Source: Erwinia sorbitola
Lineage (GTDB): Bacteria; Pseudomonadota; Gammaproteobacteria; Enterobacterales; Enterobacteriaceae
DNA: 64,000 nt
Assembly: GCF_009738185.1 (NCBI RefSeq)
Contig: NZ_CP046509.1
Span: 1,739,501-1,803,500 of the forward strand
Reading direction: 5' to 3'
Both the position numbers and the translations under genes were made by a program. Below are positions 1-7,927 of this stretch, in pieces. The notes under the pieces are model-generated. The model searched no databases. It had not been told where the DNA came from and saw only the letters and a program-made list of their open reading frames with translations. Numbering within the stretch: position 1 is the first letter of the stretch; each line of letters begins with the position of its first letter.

Positions 1-112
1 CAGGATCACCAAGCAGAACAATATTCGGAAAGTGAGAATAATCACTAAATACCACCGTTTGGGTATCTTTATCCTGTAGAGGATAGATTTGCCTGACTTG
101 CCTGTTTAGCAT
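1..112 (-). CDS. 5' end of a probable P-loop NTPase gene, cut by the window edge
   Basis: A reading frame starts at the ATG at 112 and runs off the left edge. An AGGAG sits a few bases upstream of this ATG on the minus strand, which fixes the start. Only 37 residues are visible. They end in NIVLLGDP, a hydrophobic strand running into what looks like the first residues of a Walker A loop (GDPGxGK would follow), as in the N-termini of STAND/NACHT-type or AAA-type ATPases. It points away from the SLATT-RT pair, so it is a separate transcript. Function is inferred only from the beginning of the motif and from the defence-type neighbourhood; any P-loop NTPase would fit. Confidence 0.5.
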   Translation of the reverse strand, partial: MLNRQVRQIYPLQDKDTQTVVFSDYSHFPNIVLLGDP

Positions 113-268
113 TCTATAGGCTCCTGAGTATCTATTTTGGTTCTACCAAATCTGTATGGCAGGTTTTACTCCAAATTTACCATAGACTTTCAGCCGATAC
201 AGTAAACCTGACCTGCACCCCGTTGGGTAAGACAACTCAATGTTAGTCTTGTAGTTGTTGGAGTTGCT

Positions 269-337
269 AACTTCCGATCCTCGCTCGTAGCAGACCCCAC
301 AGTGTCAGGCTGTCCGCTCCGTGCCAGAAGCGGATGT
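269..337. repeat. ~70-bp imperfect dispersed repeat, copy 1
   Basis: The left half resembles TCCTCGCTCATAGC and the right half reads TGTCCGCTCCGTGCCAGAAG. Related ~70-bp stretches with the same two-part layout occur near 2885-2955, 4030-4098 and 7020-7093, in the gaps between island gene modules. The halves are imperfectly complementary around a GTCCGC/GCGGAC core. No open reading frame is associated with it. It may be a miniature non-autonomous element or a recombination scar. Confidence 0.55.
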
Positions 338-504
338 TAGTAAATCTGCACCGCATTAATTGGAGGGGCACAGGCCAATATTTTTTCGCTTGCTTTAATA
401 TATGCAACAATCCTCAGTTGAGGTATTTCAAAAGAAACTTTTTCAACTTAACCCTATGATATTAAGTTGATTTATTATTGGGGTTGGTGATATAACTTAT
501 AGTA

Positions 505-632
505 AGAGAGACAGGTTCTTCCTCTTACTTTTTGGTAAGGGCGGCTCTGATAAAGAACAGCGTAAGCTGTTGAGCTTCTGCTCACTGATCCTGCGGGATG
601 TTCAATAAGTATTCAAATTTCCCTGTCTCTCT
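505..632 (+). ncRNA. predicted structured RNA leading into the SLATT-RT operon
   Basis: An 11-bp perfect inverted repeat, AGAGAGACAGG at 505-515 and its complement at 622-632, closes a domain of about 128 nt. Four short hairpins follow one another inside: 522-528 with 535-541, 556-561 with 566-571 (six pairs capped by a GUAA, GNRA-type, tetraloop), 572-575 with 580-583, and 588-591 with 596-599. An unpaired AU-rich stretch at about 601-620 precedes the closing strand. The element ends a few bases before the first gene of the operon. A closing inverted repeat around a hairpin array directly upstream of an RT gene is the layout of retron msr-msd and other defence-RT RNAs. It could instead be a structured 5' leader; that it is a separate RNA is inference. 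Confidence 0.6.
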
Positions 633-655
633 CCCCTTTTCACATGGAGATGTTC

Positions 656-1195
656 ATGCTCGACAAGGTATGGTTTACCTATAAGGCACGGATTCAGGCA
701 CACCATCGGTTAGAATGGATGGATACACATTCGCAATTTCTTCTGGTTTGGTACGCTATCTTAGGTGCTGCGTTAGCAGTTGTTGCAATTCGATACCCAA
801 CATTACTGGGTAAAAATACAGATATTTTTGGCGCGATTTTGTCTATTGCATTGCTTGGTGTATCGCTGTCTGTTGCAAATCGAGATTTCCGCGGCAGGGC
901 GTTGAATATGCGAAAAAATTATTTGGCATTGCAACATTTATACAATGTTATAAATACAAGAAATGCCGTTCAACCAGACGATATCGTTAAATATGATGAG
1001 TTAATGAATGATGTGGAAAATCACCGAGATATGGACGATAAGACGTCCCGTGTACGCAATGCATTACAGTTGACGTCTCGGCAGCCAGGGAGAAAGGAAT
1101 ATTTCCAAGTATATTTTTTTACAGTGTTCAAGTATGTTGTTTTACTCATTTTCTATACTACCCCGGTTATAGTTGCGTGGTACCTCTATGAGTAG
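656..1195 (+). CDS. SLATT-like membrane protein partnered with a reverse transcriptase
   Basis: This protein of about 179 residues has two close hydrophobic segments near residues 27-46 and 55-72, a polar helical middle rich in D, N, K and R, and a third hydrophobic stretch at the C-terminus (about residues 156-176). This is the layout of SLATT domains, 2TM proteins thought to form membrane pores in nucleotide- or RT-dependent defence systems. The start at 656 is preferred over the in-frame ATG at 644 because a GGAGA lies 5-6 bases before it. The last bases overlap the RT start (ATGAGTAG), so the two proteins are translationally coupled and probably act together, the SLATT protein as membrane effector. 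Assignment is by architecture and context, not by a diagnostic catalytic motif. Confidence 0.68.
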   Translation: MLDKVWFTYKARIQAHHRLEWMDTHSQFLLVWYAILGAALAVVAIRYPTLLGKNTDIFGAILSIALLGVSLSVANRDFRGRALNMRKNYLALQHLYNVINTRNAVQPDDIVKYDELMNDVENHRDMDDKTSRVRNALQLTSRQPGRKEYFQVYFFTVFKYVVLLIFYTTPVIVAWYLYE

Positions 1196-2561
1196 TGCTG
1201 TGCGTAGTTTTAAGAGATGTTTTACAGTAAAAAATTTAAAGAAAATTTATTTCGACAAAATTAAAGAGTCAGGTGCTATTGGCATTGATCGAGTTAGACC
1301 AAATGGTTTTGAGAAAAATCATGCTACTGAATTGTCATTGATTGCTAGGAAAGTTACTGATGGAAGCTATAAATTTACTGCCTATAAGGAAAAGTTAGTA
1401 TCGAAGGGGGCATATTCATTTCCCCGACAGATTTCTATTCCAACTGTTCGAGACCGAATCACTCTTCGAGCTCTATGTGAGTCTCTCTCAGAAGTCTTTC
1501 CGAATGCAAAGCTATCACTGCCACAAATAGTAATAGAATCACTTAAAGATGCTATTGACTCTGGACAATATACCGAATTTGCTAAAATTGATCTCAAAAA
1601 TTTTTACCCTTCTATTCCCCACAAATTAATTGAAAGCTCGATAAAAAACAAGATCAGAAAAGTTGAGTTCAGAACACTTATCAGTAATGCTATTTCAACT
1701 CCGACAGTCAGTGAGTCTACAGGAAGTAAAGGTTCAATGAAAAATGGAACCGGAGTACCTCAAGGATTATCTATTTCCAATGTTTTAGCGGAAATTGCAT
1801 TGCAAAATATTGACGAAAAAATCAGCCTCATTCCAAATATTTGGTATAAACGTTATGTAGACGACATCCTTATCCTTACCAAGTCTGGAAAATCTGCTGA
1901 AGTTGCTGATGCAATTATAGGCGAACTGGAATATATAGGTCTTTCCCCACATCCCATTGGTGGCGTTGATTCAAAATCAAAAGTTGGGGGGTTGAGTGAG
2001 GTTTTTAATTTTTTAGGTTATGGGGTAAGCGAAAAAGGGATTGCAATCAAAAAAGATAGTATATTGCGCTTTGAATCATCACTTGCAAAAATATTTACCG
2101 CTTATCGACATGCATTAGCTAAAGCAAAAAATAATAAAGATAAACAACGGGCAATAGCCTACTGTCAATGGAAGCTTAATTTACGCATTACTGGATGTGT
2201 TTTTGATGGGAAGCGTATGGGGTGGGTGGCTTACTTCTCTCAAATATCTAGTACAACCCAGCTCCGAGCCGTTAATCATACTATAACAAAGTTGATTAAG
2301 CGGTTTGAAGTAAAAGATATTATTAAACCGAAATCACTAATTAAAACATTCTACGAGTGGCATCGAGGGGATAAAAGCTCTCACAAATACATCCCAAACT
2401 TTGATGATTTATCAGTCGAGGAACAAAGAGCGATAGTTTCTTTATGGGTTGGAACTGAAGAAGCAAGTAAGCTAAGCAATGCGGCAGTAGTAAGAATGTT
2501 TAATTACAAAATTGTCTCCTCTGTCAAAGAGCTTGAGCAGGATATCGCCGGTTTTTCATAG
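1188..2561 (+). CDS. reverse transcriptase of a SLATT-RT defence-type operon
   Basis: The ~457-residue protein has clear RT palm motifs: motif A region KIDLKNFYPS near residue 135, motif B GVPQGLSISN near residue 190, motif C RYVDD near residue 221 with both catalytic Asp, and the following NFLGYGV. It lacks the VTG motif of retron RTs and has no maturase or endonuclease domain, so it is neither a typical retron nor a group II intron protein. It best fits the unknown-group/Abi-like defence RTs. A Lys-rich C-terminal helical extension of about 150 residues follows the palm. The start at 1188 overlaps the SLATT stop by eight bases. A predicted RNA domain lies upstream of the operon. The exact RT clade cannot be fixed by eye. 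Confidence 0.85.
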   Translation: MSSAVRSFKRCFTVKNLKKIYFDKIKESGAIGIDRVRPNGFEKNHATELSLIARKVTDGSYKFTAYKEKLVSKGAYSFPRQISIPTVRDRITLRALCESLSEVFPNAKLSLPQIVIESLKDAIDSGQYTEFAKIDLKNFYPSIPHKLIESSIKNKIRKVEFRTLISNAISTPTVSESTGSKGSMKNGTGVPQGLSISNVLAEIALQNIDEKISLIPNIWYKRYVDDILILTKSGKSAEVADAIIGELEYIGLSPHPIGGVDSKSKVGGLSEVFNFLGYGVSEKGIAIKKDSILRFESSLAKIFTAYRHALAKAKNNKDKQRAIAYCQWKLNLRITGCVFDGKRMGWVAYFSQISSTTQLRAVNHTITKLIKRFEVKDIIKPKSLIKTFYEWHRGDKSSHKYIPNFDDLSVEEQRAIVSLWVGTEEASKLSNAAVVRMFNYKIVSSVKELEQDIAGFS

Positions 2562-2593
2562 CGTTCAACATTAAATTTATTTATCTCGACTAC

Positions 2594-2609
2594 AGGGGGC
2601 TCTCCCCCT
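2594..2609 (+). terminator. GC-rich hairpin downstream of the RT gene
   Basis: A six-pair stem of AGGGGG and CCCCCT with a CTCT loop lies 33 bases past the RT stop. There is no strong T-tract, so termination may be weak or the hairpin may stabilise the 3' end. Confidence 0.4.
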
Positions 2610-2768
2610 TATGTAAAACAATACCATCACTTCTTAACATTTCGTAAGTTATTTGGCTTTTTGATTTAGAAAGATAGTTTCATCTTCCAATTTCTGATTG
2701 TTTGCTGAGCGAATCTAACGCTTTTGTCACACTTGCCTCCTTATGCCATCATGTTTATAGAGGTTGTT

Positions 2769-2870
2769 ATGAGTGTGATAAATCATTGGGCGGTTAACCT
2801 TTGGGATGGATGTTTTGAGACGCTGCTCAGGCTGTTGAATACGGTGAATGAATCGTCGCGCCTCTATTAG
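2769..2870 (+). CDS. possible 33-residue small protein
   Basis: An ATG at 2769, a few bases after AGAGG, opens a short frame of 33 codons rich in Leu and Trp with an amphipathic look. It sits alone between the RT gene and the next repeat copy. The rest of 2610-3092 shows no longer gene. No family is recognised, and the frame could be chance. A small hydrophobic peptide near a defence operon is plausible but unproven. Confidence 0.25.
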   Translation: MSVINHWAVNLWDGCFETLLRLLNTVNESSRLY

Positions 2871-2884
2871 CCATCTTATAGTCA

Positions 2885-2955
2885 CCAACTTCTGTTTCAG
2901 GCTCTAAGACCTTAGACGGCACAAATTTGTCCGTTCAGTGCCAGAAGCGGGCGTT
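2885..2955. repeat. ~70-bp imperfect dispersed repeat, copy 2
   Basis: The right half, TGTCCGTTCAGTGCCAGAAG at 2929-2948, closely matches copy 1. The left half is more degraded but starts with the same AACTTC and keeps the same spacing. It lies between the SLATT-RT operon and the HEPN-like gene. Confidence 0.5.
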
Positions 2956-3092
2956 GCAAACCCATTTATATAAGAACTGATAGGAACTAATGATGTGTAT
3001 TGGAGAGTGAAATTTTACTACTTCTCTAAAAGAGATCAGAACGATATATTAGATAGCGTATAGATAAATTTTTAGTTTAGGAAAACGAATGA

Positions 3093-3815
3093 ATGAAAAT
3101 GTGTAGAGTGACAAAAAAGACAATGTCTGATGGTTGGACTGTTAAAGAAATCGATTTTCACGCTTATGAAGGACACCATCACTACTATTATCTAGGTAAA
3201 AGAGCGCCGGTTGTAAAGGTCGGAGAGGAAAAGTTAGTTAAACAGTATGCTGGTTATACGCTTATCGAGAAGGATTTACGCAGCGTACTTGTATGGCTAA
3301 ATGAGATTGAGAGTATAAATCCAGGGCCTTTTGCTCGATACGAAAACCCACAGCAAATGGATTTAGTTAAAGGTTATTTTGTTGCGGCTTTAACTTTCTA
3401 CGGTAAATGCTTCACAGCAAGCAAAGGTAGAGGGCTTAAGTATGATAGAGTTAACGTTCCTGAAGAGCACAGAGAAACTCATGACACGATTATGGAAATG
3501 CGGCATAACTTCACAGCTCACAGTGGCATTGGCTTTGAAAGTGTAAAGGTAAGTCTAGTGCTGCATCCTGATATATATTCTGATATGGAGCCTCAACTCT
3601 ACACGGAATTAAGGCAACCTGACCTTTCCCAAGATTTAATTAAAGAAATGATTATCATAGTTAAAAAGCTTCAAGAGCAAGCTCTTAAAAAAAGAACAGC
3701 CGTAGGTGATAAGTTTCTAACTGAGATTGTACGGCCACAAGGTAAATTATTTTGGTATCAAAAAGGTACTTATGATCAATTTTACACTCCTGATGTTTCA
3801 CCTACTGATGATTAG
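3093..3815 (+). CDS. unknown protein with a HEPN-like RxxxxxH motif
   Basis: A 240-residue soluble protein with no signal peptide or membrane segment. Its most distinctive feature is EMRHNFTAHSG near residue 138, which fits the Rx4-6H signature of HEPN ribonuclease-type domains (compare RNKxxAH in AbiU2-like proteins). Predicted helices precede it, and a Lys-rich helix (KKLQEQALKKR) follows. AGGAAAACGA upstream serves as the ribosome binding site. The gene stands alone between two copies of the island repeat. The family is not recognised; HEPN membership is inferred from one motif and the defence context, and a phage- or plasmid-type hypothetical protein is equally possible. Confidence 0.6.
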   Translation: MKMCRVTKKTMSDGWTVKEIDFHAYEGHHHYYYLGKRAPVVKVGEEKLVKQYAGYTLIEKDLRSVLVWLNEIESINPGPFARYENPQQMDLVKGYFVAALTFYGKCFTASKGRGLKYDRVNVPEEHRETHDTIMEMRHNFTAHSGIGFESVKVSLVLHPDIYSDMEPQLYTELRQPDLSQDLIKEMIIIVKKLQEQALKKRTAVGDKFLTEIVRPQGKLFWYQKGTYDQFYTPDVSPTDD

Positions 3816-4029
3816 TCTGAGGCATTACTAAAAATACTTGTTTCGAATATGATAACAATTGCACTGAAGCTCCAAAATCGAAGCTACCCCTGACTCAAAT
3901 ATAATCAGCATAATAGCTTAAGTATCTTGGATTTTCTTAAGCAATTAGAACCTATGAGACAGGTAAATTTTTAGGTCAATTTCCGATATTTAAACCAAAA
4001 ATCAGAAAGCGAGCTCAGAATTCAAGCCG

Positions 4030-4098
4030 AAATGTCCACTCCTCGCTCATAGCGGGCCTGCAGCTCCTCGTCCGTTCTGTGCCAAAAGCTGACATATT
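4030..4098. repeat. ~70-bp imperfect dispersed repeat, copy 3
   Basis: ATGTCCACTCCTCGCTCATA forms the left half and GTCCGTTCTGTGCCAAAAG the right half, with the same spacing as copy 1. It lies in the 3816-4487 gap between the HEPN-like gene and the retron. No other gene could be supported in that gap. Confidence 0.55.
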
Positions 4099-4487
4099 CA
4101 TTTTTGGATGAATTAGTCAGCTACCTATAATGACGCTTTCATATCGTGGTGCCTTTTTCTTAAATACTACTAACCCACTTCTCATCTGTTTCTCTATCAA
4201 CCACAATCGTATTGATTAACCCGTAGTCACCTATAACGAACGATGAAGTGGTATTTATCTTATCCGGGGACAGTTCCACAGCTTTATGTAAATAAATGGT
4301 GATGTGCTATCTGTTCATCTGGCCAGCGGAGGAGATATTCATTATGCTTCGATGATCTGGTTATTCTGACAACCATCAGATCCGGCCCTAAAGCGCCCCT
4401 AGAAGCGATCGTGCGTGGTGGGGAGGGTACTGCGCGCTCTTGGTAATGATTCAGTAAATATTTAGCCACTTTAATTGTACGTAATAA

Positions 4488-5234
4488 TTATCTATACAGT
4501 CTTTTTACTAATGGTTCTATGGATGATGAATAACAAAACTCTCTATTTATATTATTTATCAATTCAAAAACTTGATCTTCAACCTCATAGTAATCATTTC
4601 TAGGCAATCGAGGATGGATTATTCCAAAATCTCGAAGCAAGGTTGTGATATTATTTTGATGCTTTACGTAAGAGAAAGAACCTGATTTGGCTTGTGTACA
4701 TGCAGTATTTGAGTTACTTATAGCGTTGTTTATTTTTATAATCAGTTCGCAATAGTCTTCAGATATGGATGTCGAGCCAGAACGAGACTTGTTAAAAATA
4801 ATATTATACCATTTGAATATATCAAATGAAGATGCGGATAGACGATCTCTTTTATTTATCTCGTATGATAAGTACTCTTGAAATATCTTAAAGTGCGATA
4901 TATGGTTGCCGAGAGCTGACACGCTGACACTATTAGTATACCCAAGCAAAGCAACAACTATACCACCTATGCTTGCTACTAATCCCAATATTATGAAAGT
5001 TGCTTGTAATATTAATATCGACTGGGAGTAGCCTTTGGTGAAATTTAAAATGCAAGTGTTATGGAAACAAAAGTTTCGACTAAAATAACCTTCTTGCATT
5101 CCAGTTGAAATAAATGAAGTTACAAAAAATATAGTGCCCAGAGAAATGATAGCAATCAAACATAGAAGCAAGGTTCTAAGAGGGTGTGAATTAATTTTTT
5201 TTAGAAGGATATAACTTTTAAAAAAACTTTTCAT
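4488..5234 (-). CDS. two-TM effector protein of a retron
   Basis: A 248-residue protein with a basic N-terminus, a hydrophobic segment at about residues 22-45 and another at about 72-100, then a ~145-residue polar cytoplasmic-type tail. It lies 16 bases downstream of the retron RT in the same direction. RT plus a 2TM protein is the arrangement of the Ec48-type (type IV) retrons, whose 2TM partner is the membrane-damaging effector triggered when phage interferes with the host. No catalytic motif is seen, and none is expected. The gene is strongly AT-rich like the RT. Assignment rests on topology and gene order. Confidence 0.72.
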   Translation of the reverse strand: MKSFFKSYILLKKINSHPLRTLLLCLIAIISLGTIFFVTSFISTGMQEGYFSRNFCFHNTCILNFTKGYSQSILILQATFIILGLVASIGGIVVALLGYTNSVSVSALGNHISHFKIFQEYLSYEINKRDRLSASSFDIFKWYNIIFNKSRSGSTSISEDYCELIIKINNAISNSNTACTQAKSGSFSYVKHQNNITTLLRDFGIIHPRLPRNDYYEVEDQVFELINNINREFCYSSSIEPLVKRLYR

Positions 5235-5250
5235 TACTTTAACCTGAAGA

Positions 5251-6474
5251 TTATTGTATATAGCTCGGTTTTATAACTTTTGTTTTATTGCGAAATATAG
5301 TAGCTTCACGCACAAAGGTTCGTTGTAAAATGTTTATGCGCTCATGTACTCTATGATATCTTTTCCAATACCAATAAGTATCATGCTTGCCTTTATGAAA
5401 ATCATCTTCAAGGTTGGCTAAGGAAATAGACACTCTATCAAGATCTTTTTTTGATGGTAAAGGGAAAAGTTTAAACAGTCGATTTACTAAGCTTTCATAT
5501 TGAGAGTGATTTACTCGCTTAAGTTTATTTACTCGGCCCATGCATCTGTTGAAGTCCTTTCTATAAGCATGTGTTGTACGGTAATTTCTTTCAGCAGCTA
5601 AGCTTTCAATATTGCGCACGGATGCTCTAATACGTTTTGCCTCATCTGAAGGGAGACGAGGCTCGGAAAATGAAACACGCAATCCGTGAACTGTTAATGG
5701 AGTAGTCGATATATAATACTGTTGGGTTTTTTTTAAATTAACAGGTAAATCTTTCTCATGTAGCATATTAATAATTATATCTTTTGCATATGAAAAGTCA
5801 TAATTAGACACAGTTGATGATACTGTTATATCGTCAACTAAGCGAGTATACCTTAAATTCTTTCGAGATAACCTATCAACAATCTTCCATTCAACGTCAT
5901 GTAGACATAAGCAAGATAAATAGCTTGACGTTAAAGCTCCTTGCACTAAATGTCCCTCATAACAGCAGATATTTGTCAAAACCTTTGATACATCATCGCT
6001 AAAAAAGAAAAAATTAGAGAAAATACTCTCAACATGTATTGCTTGAACATTATCGAAAAAATTTTTAATGTCTACTTTTAAAAGGCTCTTCGATTGGCAA
6101 TGAACTCGCGCGCATGCAATGTAATCTTTTTGTTCAATATTTTCATCCAAAAATTGATTTGGAATTGAACCAAATAGATACGATGCCCAAATAATAGGAG
6201 GGTTCTTTTTTTCTCGTCCTTTCGGAGTGTATATATTAAATATCCTCCTGTTTATGCGACGTTGAATTTTTCTAATCAATGATTTTGGATTATAAACATT
6301 CCTTGTACTACCATCACTTTTTTCAACTTCAGAAGAAGTATATCTTTCTTGATCAGGAGTTGTTAACACTGTTTCAAGTTCGGATCTTGTTATACTCAGA
6401 GTCGAACATAATGAATCAATAGAGTTTATTGCGGAGACAGTGTTCTTTTTAGTATGGCGTATATGAAGAGACAT
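5251..6474 (-). CDS. retron-type reverse transcriptase
   Basis: A 407-residue RT with motif A KVDIKNFFDN near residue 132, motif B HLVQGALTSSYLS (usually PQG-SP, here VQG-SS), motif C TRLVDDITVSS with both Asp, and NLKKTQQYY. After these come VHGLRVSFSEPRLP, at the position of the retron VTGLVVN segment, and a basic C-terminal region thought to bind the msr RNA. The motif B and C variants (VQG, LVDD) are unusual but keep the catalytic residues. A structured non-coding RNA lies immediately upstream and a 2TM effector immediately downstream, as in Ec48-type retrons. It would make a branched RNA-msDNA that is guarded by the RT and effector. Confidence 0.82.
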   Translation of the reverse strand: MSLHIRHTKKNTVSAINSIDSLCSTLSITRSELETVLTTPDQERYTSSEVEKSDGSTRNVYNPKSLIRKIQRRINRRIFNIYTPKGREKKNPPIIWASYLFGSIPNQFLDENIEQKDYIACARVHCQSKSLLKVDIKNFFDNVQAIHVESIFSNFFFFSDDVSKVLTNICCYEGHLVQGALTSSYLSCLCLHDVEWKIVDRLSRKNLRYTRLVDDITVSSTVSNYDFSYAKDIIINMLHEKDLPVNLKKTQQYYISTTPLTVHGLRVSFSEPRLPSDEAKRIRASVRNIESLAAERNYRTTHAYRKDFNRCMGRVNKLKRVNHSQYESLVNRLFKLFPLPSKKDLDRVSISLANLEDDFHKGKHDTYWYWKRYHRVHERINILQRTFVREATIFRNKTKVIKPSYIQ

Positions 6475-6481
6475 TATAATC

Positions 6482-6720
6482 CTTTATACAATATAAGCTC
6501 GATCACCTCGAATAAAGAGGACTGGGGGTTATGTTGCTTTTATCGGCTATAACTGACAACTGCCATAATCCCCATGATCGAGCTTACCGTCCAACTCTAC
6601 TCTGCGTAGCCGAGAGAGGGGTGTGCGCGGGGCCCTCTCCCGAATAGCTTAGTCAAACTAAGCGCCTTGCGGCATTAGTCAATTAAAGACAAGTAATCTC
6701 AGCCGATTGTTGCAAAAAAG
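6482..6720 (-). ncRNA. candidate retron msr-msd RNA
   Basis: Read on the minus strand, the stretch upstream of the RT start folds into two parts. The msr-like 5' part has GCC-GCAA-GGC (6673-6664), CTTAG-CTAAG (6662-6648) and a GC-rich hairpin (6639-6633 with 6620-6614). The msd-like 3' part has an outer 11-bp perfect stem (6585-6575 with 6505-6495). Within it are a 10-position stem with one mismatch (6573-6564 with 6533-6524) and a short hairpin (6520-6517 with 6509-6506). Partial complementarity between about 6720-6706 and 6494-6482 is a candidate a1/a2 pair. The RT ATG follows at 6474. Exact ends and the branching guanosine cannot be fixed without RNA data. Confidence 0.7.
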
Positions 6721-6832
6721 CGGTTCGCTAATGCGGGGTTATATATACACTCATTTGATATAACTGTCAAAGTTTTACCAATGTTATTATGCGCATACTA
6801 ATTAATCAGTGCTGTTGCCAGAAAAAATCCCC

Positions 6833-7007
6833 TACCATTCCATTAAACCTATACGTTGCTCCAGGTACGTATAGCGATTATATGCCTTACGAACTTCATT
6901 TTTATGTTATCTGCTAACGCGGCTTCGATCACATCAGCATTAAATCCTGCTTCATCCATAGCTGTGCTACTCGTTAACCTGTCCGGGAGTTCTCTTTTAA
7001 CCAACAG
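6833..7007 (-). pseudogene. remnant of a tyrosine-integrase C-terminus
   Basis: On the minus strand the bases read DEAGFNADVIEAALAD, shift by one base, and then continue as NEVRKAYNRYTYLEQR. This is the characteristic C-terminal end of P4-type island integrases, which carries the catalytic Tyr (AYNRxxYLEQR). The one-base deletion lies in a run of A residues. Nothing resembling the N-terminal or central domains is present, so this is a degraded, non-functional fragment. It marks this edge as part of a former integrative element and explains why the island has no intact integrase here. Confidence 0.72.
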
Positions 7008-7019
7008 TAATAAGAATCG

Positions 7020-7093
7020 CGAACGTCTGCTCCTCGTTCATAGCCAACATTTTCCACCTTAGTGGGCTGGTTAGTGCCAGAAACAGACAGTCC
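7020..7093. repeat. ~70-bp imperfect dispersed repeat, copy 4
   Basis: ACGTCTGCTCCTCGTTCATA is the left half and GGTTAGTGCCAGAAACAGAC the right half, with a few extra bases between them. It directly follows the integrase remnant. A further partial match (CTCAGAAGCGGACAT) lies near 7670-7685. Confidence 0.5.
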
Positions 7094-7143
7094 TTCACTA
7101 CTACCACCTTCAAAAGATTAACACTCAGCCGGCTGGTAAATTT

Positions 7144-7587
7144 TCATAGTGAAGGTGATAAACCCTGTTGCTTCTCTTCAGCAGAAAGAACGAAGGCATG
7201 CGCTGATGGCGATAAGTGGCGATAGCCGATGACGAGACCGAATTCAATTTCAGCACCCGATAAGGGATGATAACTAATCTGGTCACCTCGAAAGCCACTC
7301 ATACTTTGAGGAACGTCAGATACACCTCCTCCCACAGACACCAATGACAAGACGGCATGCATTCCATGTGCTTCCTGAGTAATCATCGGCACAAAACCGG
7401 CTTGAGCACAAAGGCGGATAACCTGCAGATGAAAGCTCCGCCCCTCAGGCATTGGCCACAAAATAAAGGGTTCTCCTGCAAGATCCGCAAGCGTAAGGTC
7501 TGACCGCTTACTGAAAGGGTGATCTTTGGGGATAGCCATACACAGACGATCGCTGTCGAAATTGACCTGTTCGATGTCATCAGCCTT
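7144..7587 (-). pseudogene. C-terminal fragment of a LysR-type regulator
   Basis: The frame gives about 146 residues matching the second half of a LysR effector domain (RLCMAIPKDHPFSKR, then LADLAGEPFI and SVGGGVSDVP). It is closed upstream by an in-frame stop at 7588. The helix-turn-helix and the first ~170 residues of a normal ~300-residue LysR protein are missing. It sits where island sequence gives way to chromosomal-type sequence, so it is probably a core gene cut by the island's arrival or by later deletion. 7588-7927 holds only a partial copy of the island repeat and the promoter region of the next operon. Confidence 0.75.
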
Positions 7588-7927
7588 TTAAAATGAGGGA
7601 GGCCGCAAACGTGGACTATCCGCGAAATCTTCGCGCGGTTAAGGCATCAACCGCTCAGGAGGGCTTTCGTCTCAGAAGCGGACATCTCATATCCCAAATA
7701 GGAAATAATCCCGCTGACATTTATCAAATTAAAAAATCTGATATTTAGCCGCGTTGCTCCTTATTTCTCGCGTCATCTTTTACTCTGTCCGTAACGCTAT
7801 TAACCCCGATAAGTAAATCCTTAAATATGCTATATCGATTTCTCCGGGCGTTGACTATCATAACGCCCTGTTGTCGATGGAGAGCGCTGGCGTCAGACTA
7901 TACGACGCCGAAAGTACAGGGAGTAGT

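Noticed and set aside
209..251. A TGACCTGCACCCCGTTGGGT stretch resembling an IS3-family terminal repeat
   Set aside because: No partner repeat or transposase fragment was found near it, so it cannot be called an insertion sequence.
4284..4469. A 61-codon minus-strand frame
   Set aside because: No RBS, no recognisable family and no coding-like composition; probably chance in the gap after the retron.
6856..7062. A plus-strand 68-codon frame with a signal-like N-terminus
   Set aside because: It lies opposite the integrase remnant, which explains the sequence better.
269..7093. Island repeats read as integron attC sites (AAC...GTT ends)
   Set aside because: The core sites do not fit the RYYYAAC/GTTRRRY pattern consistently and there is no integron integrase.
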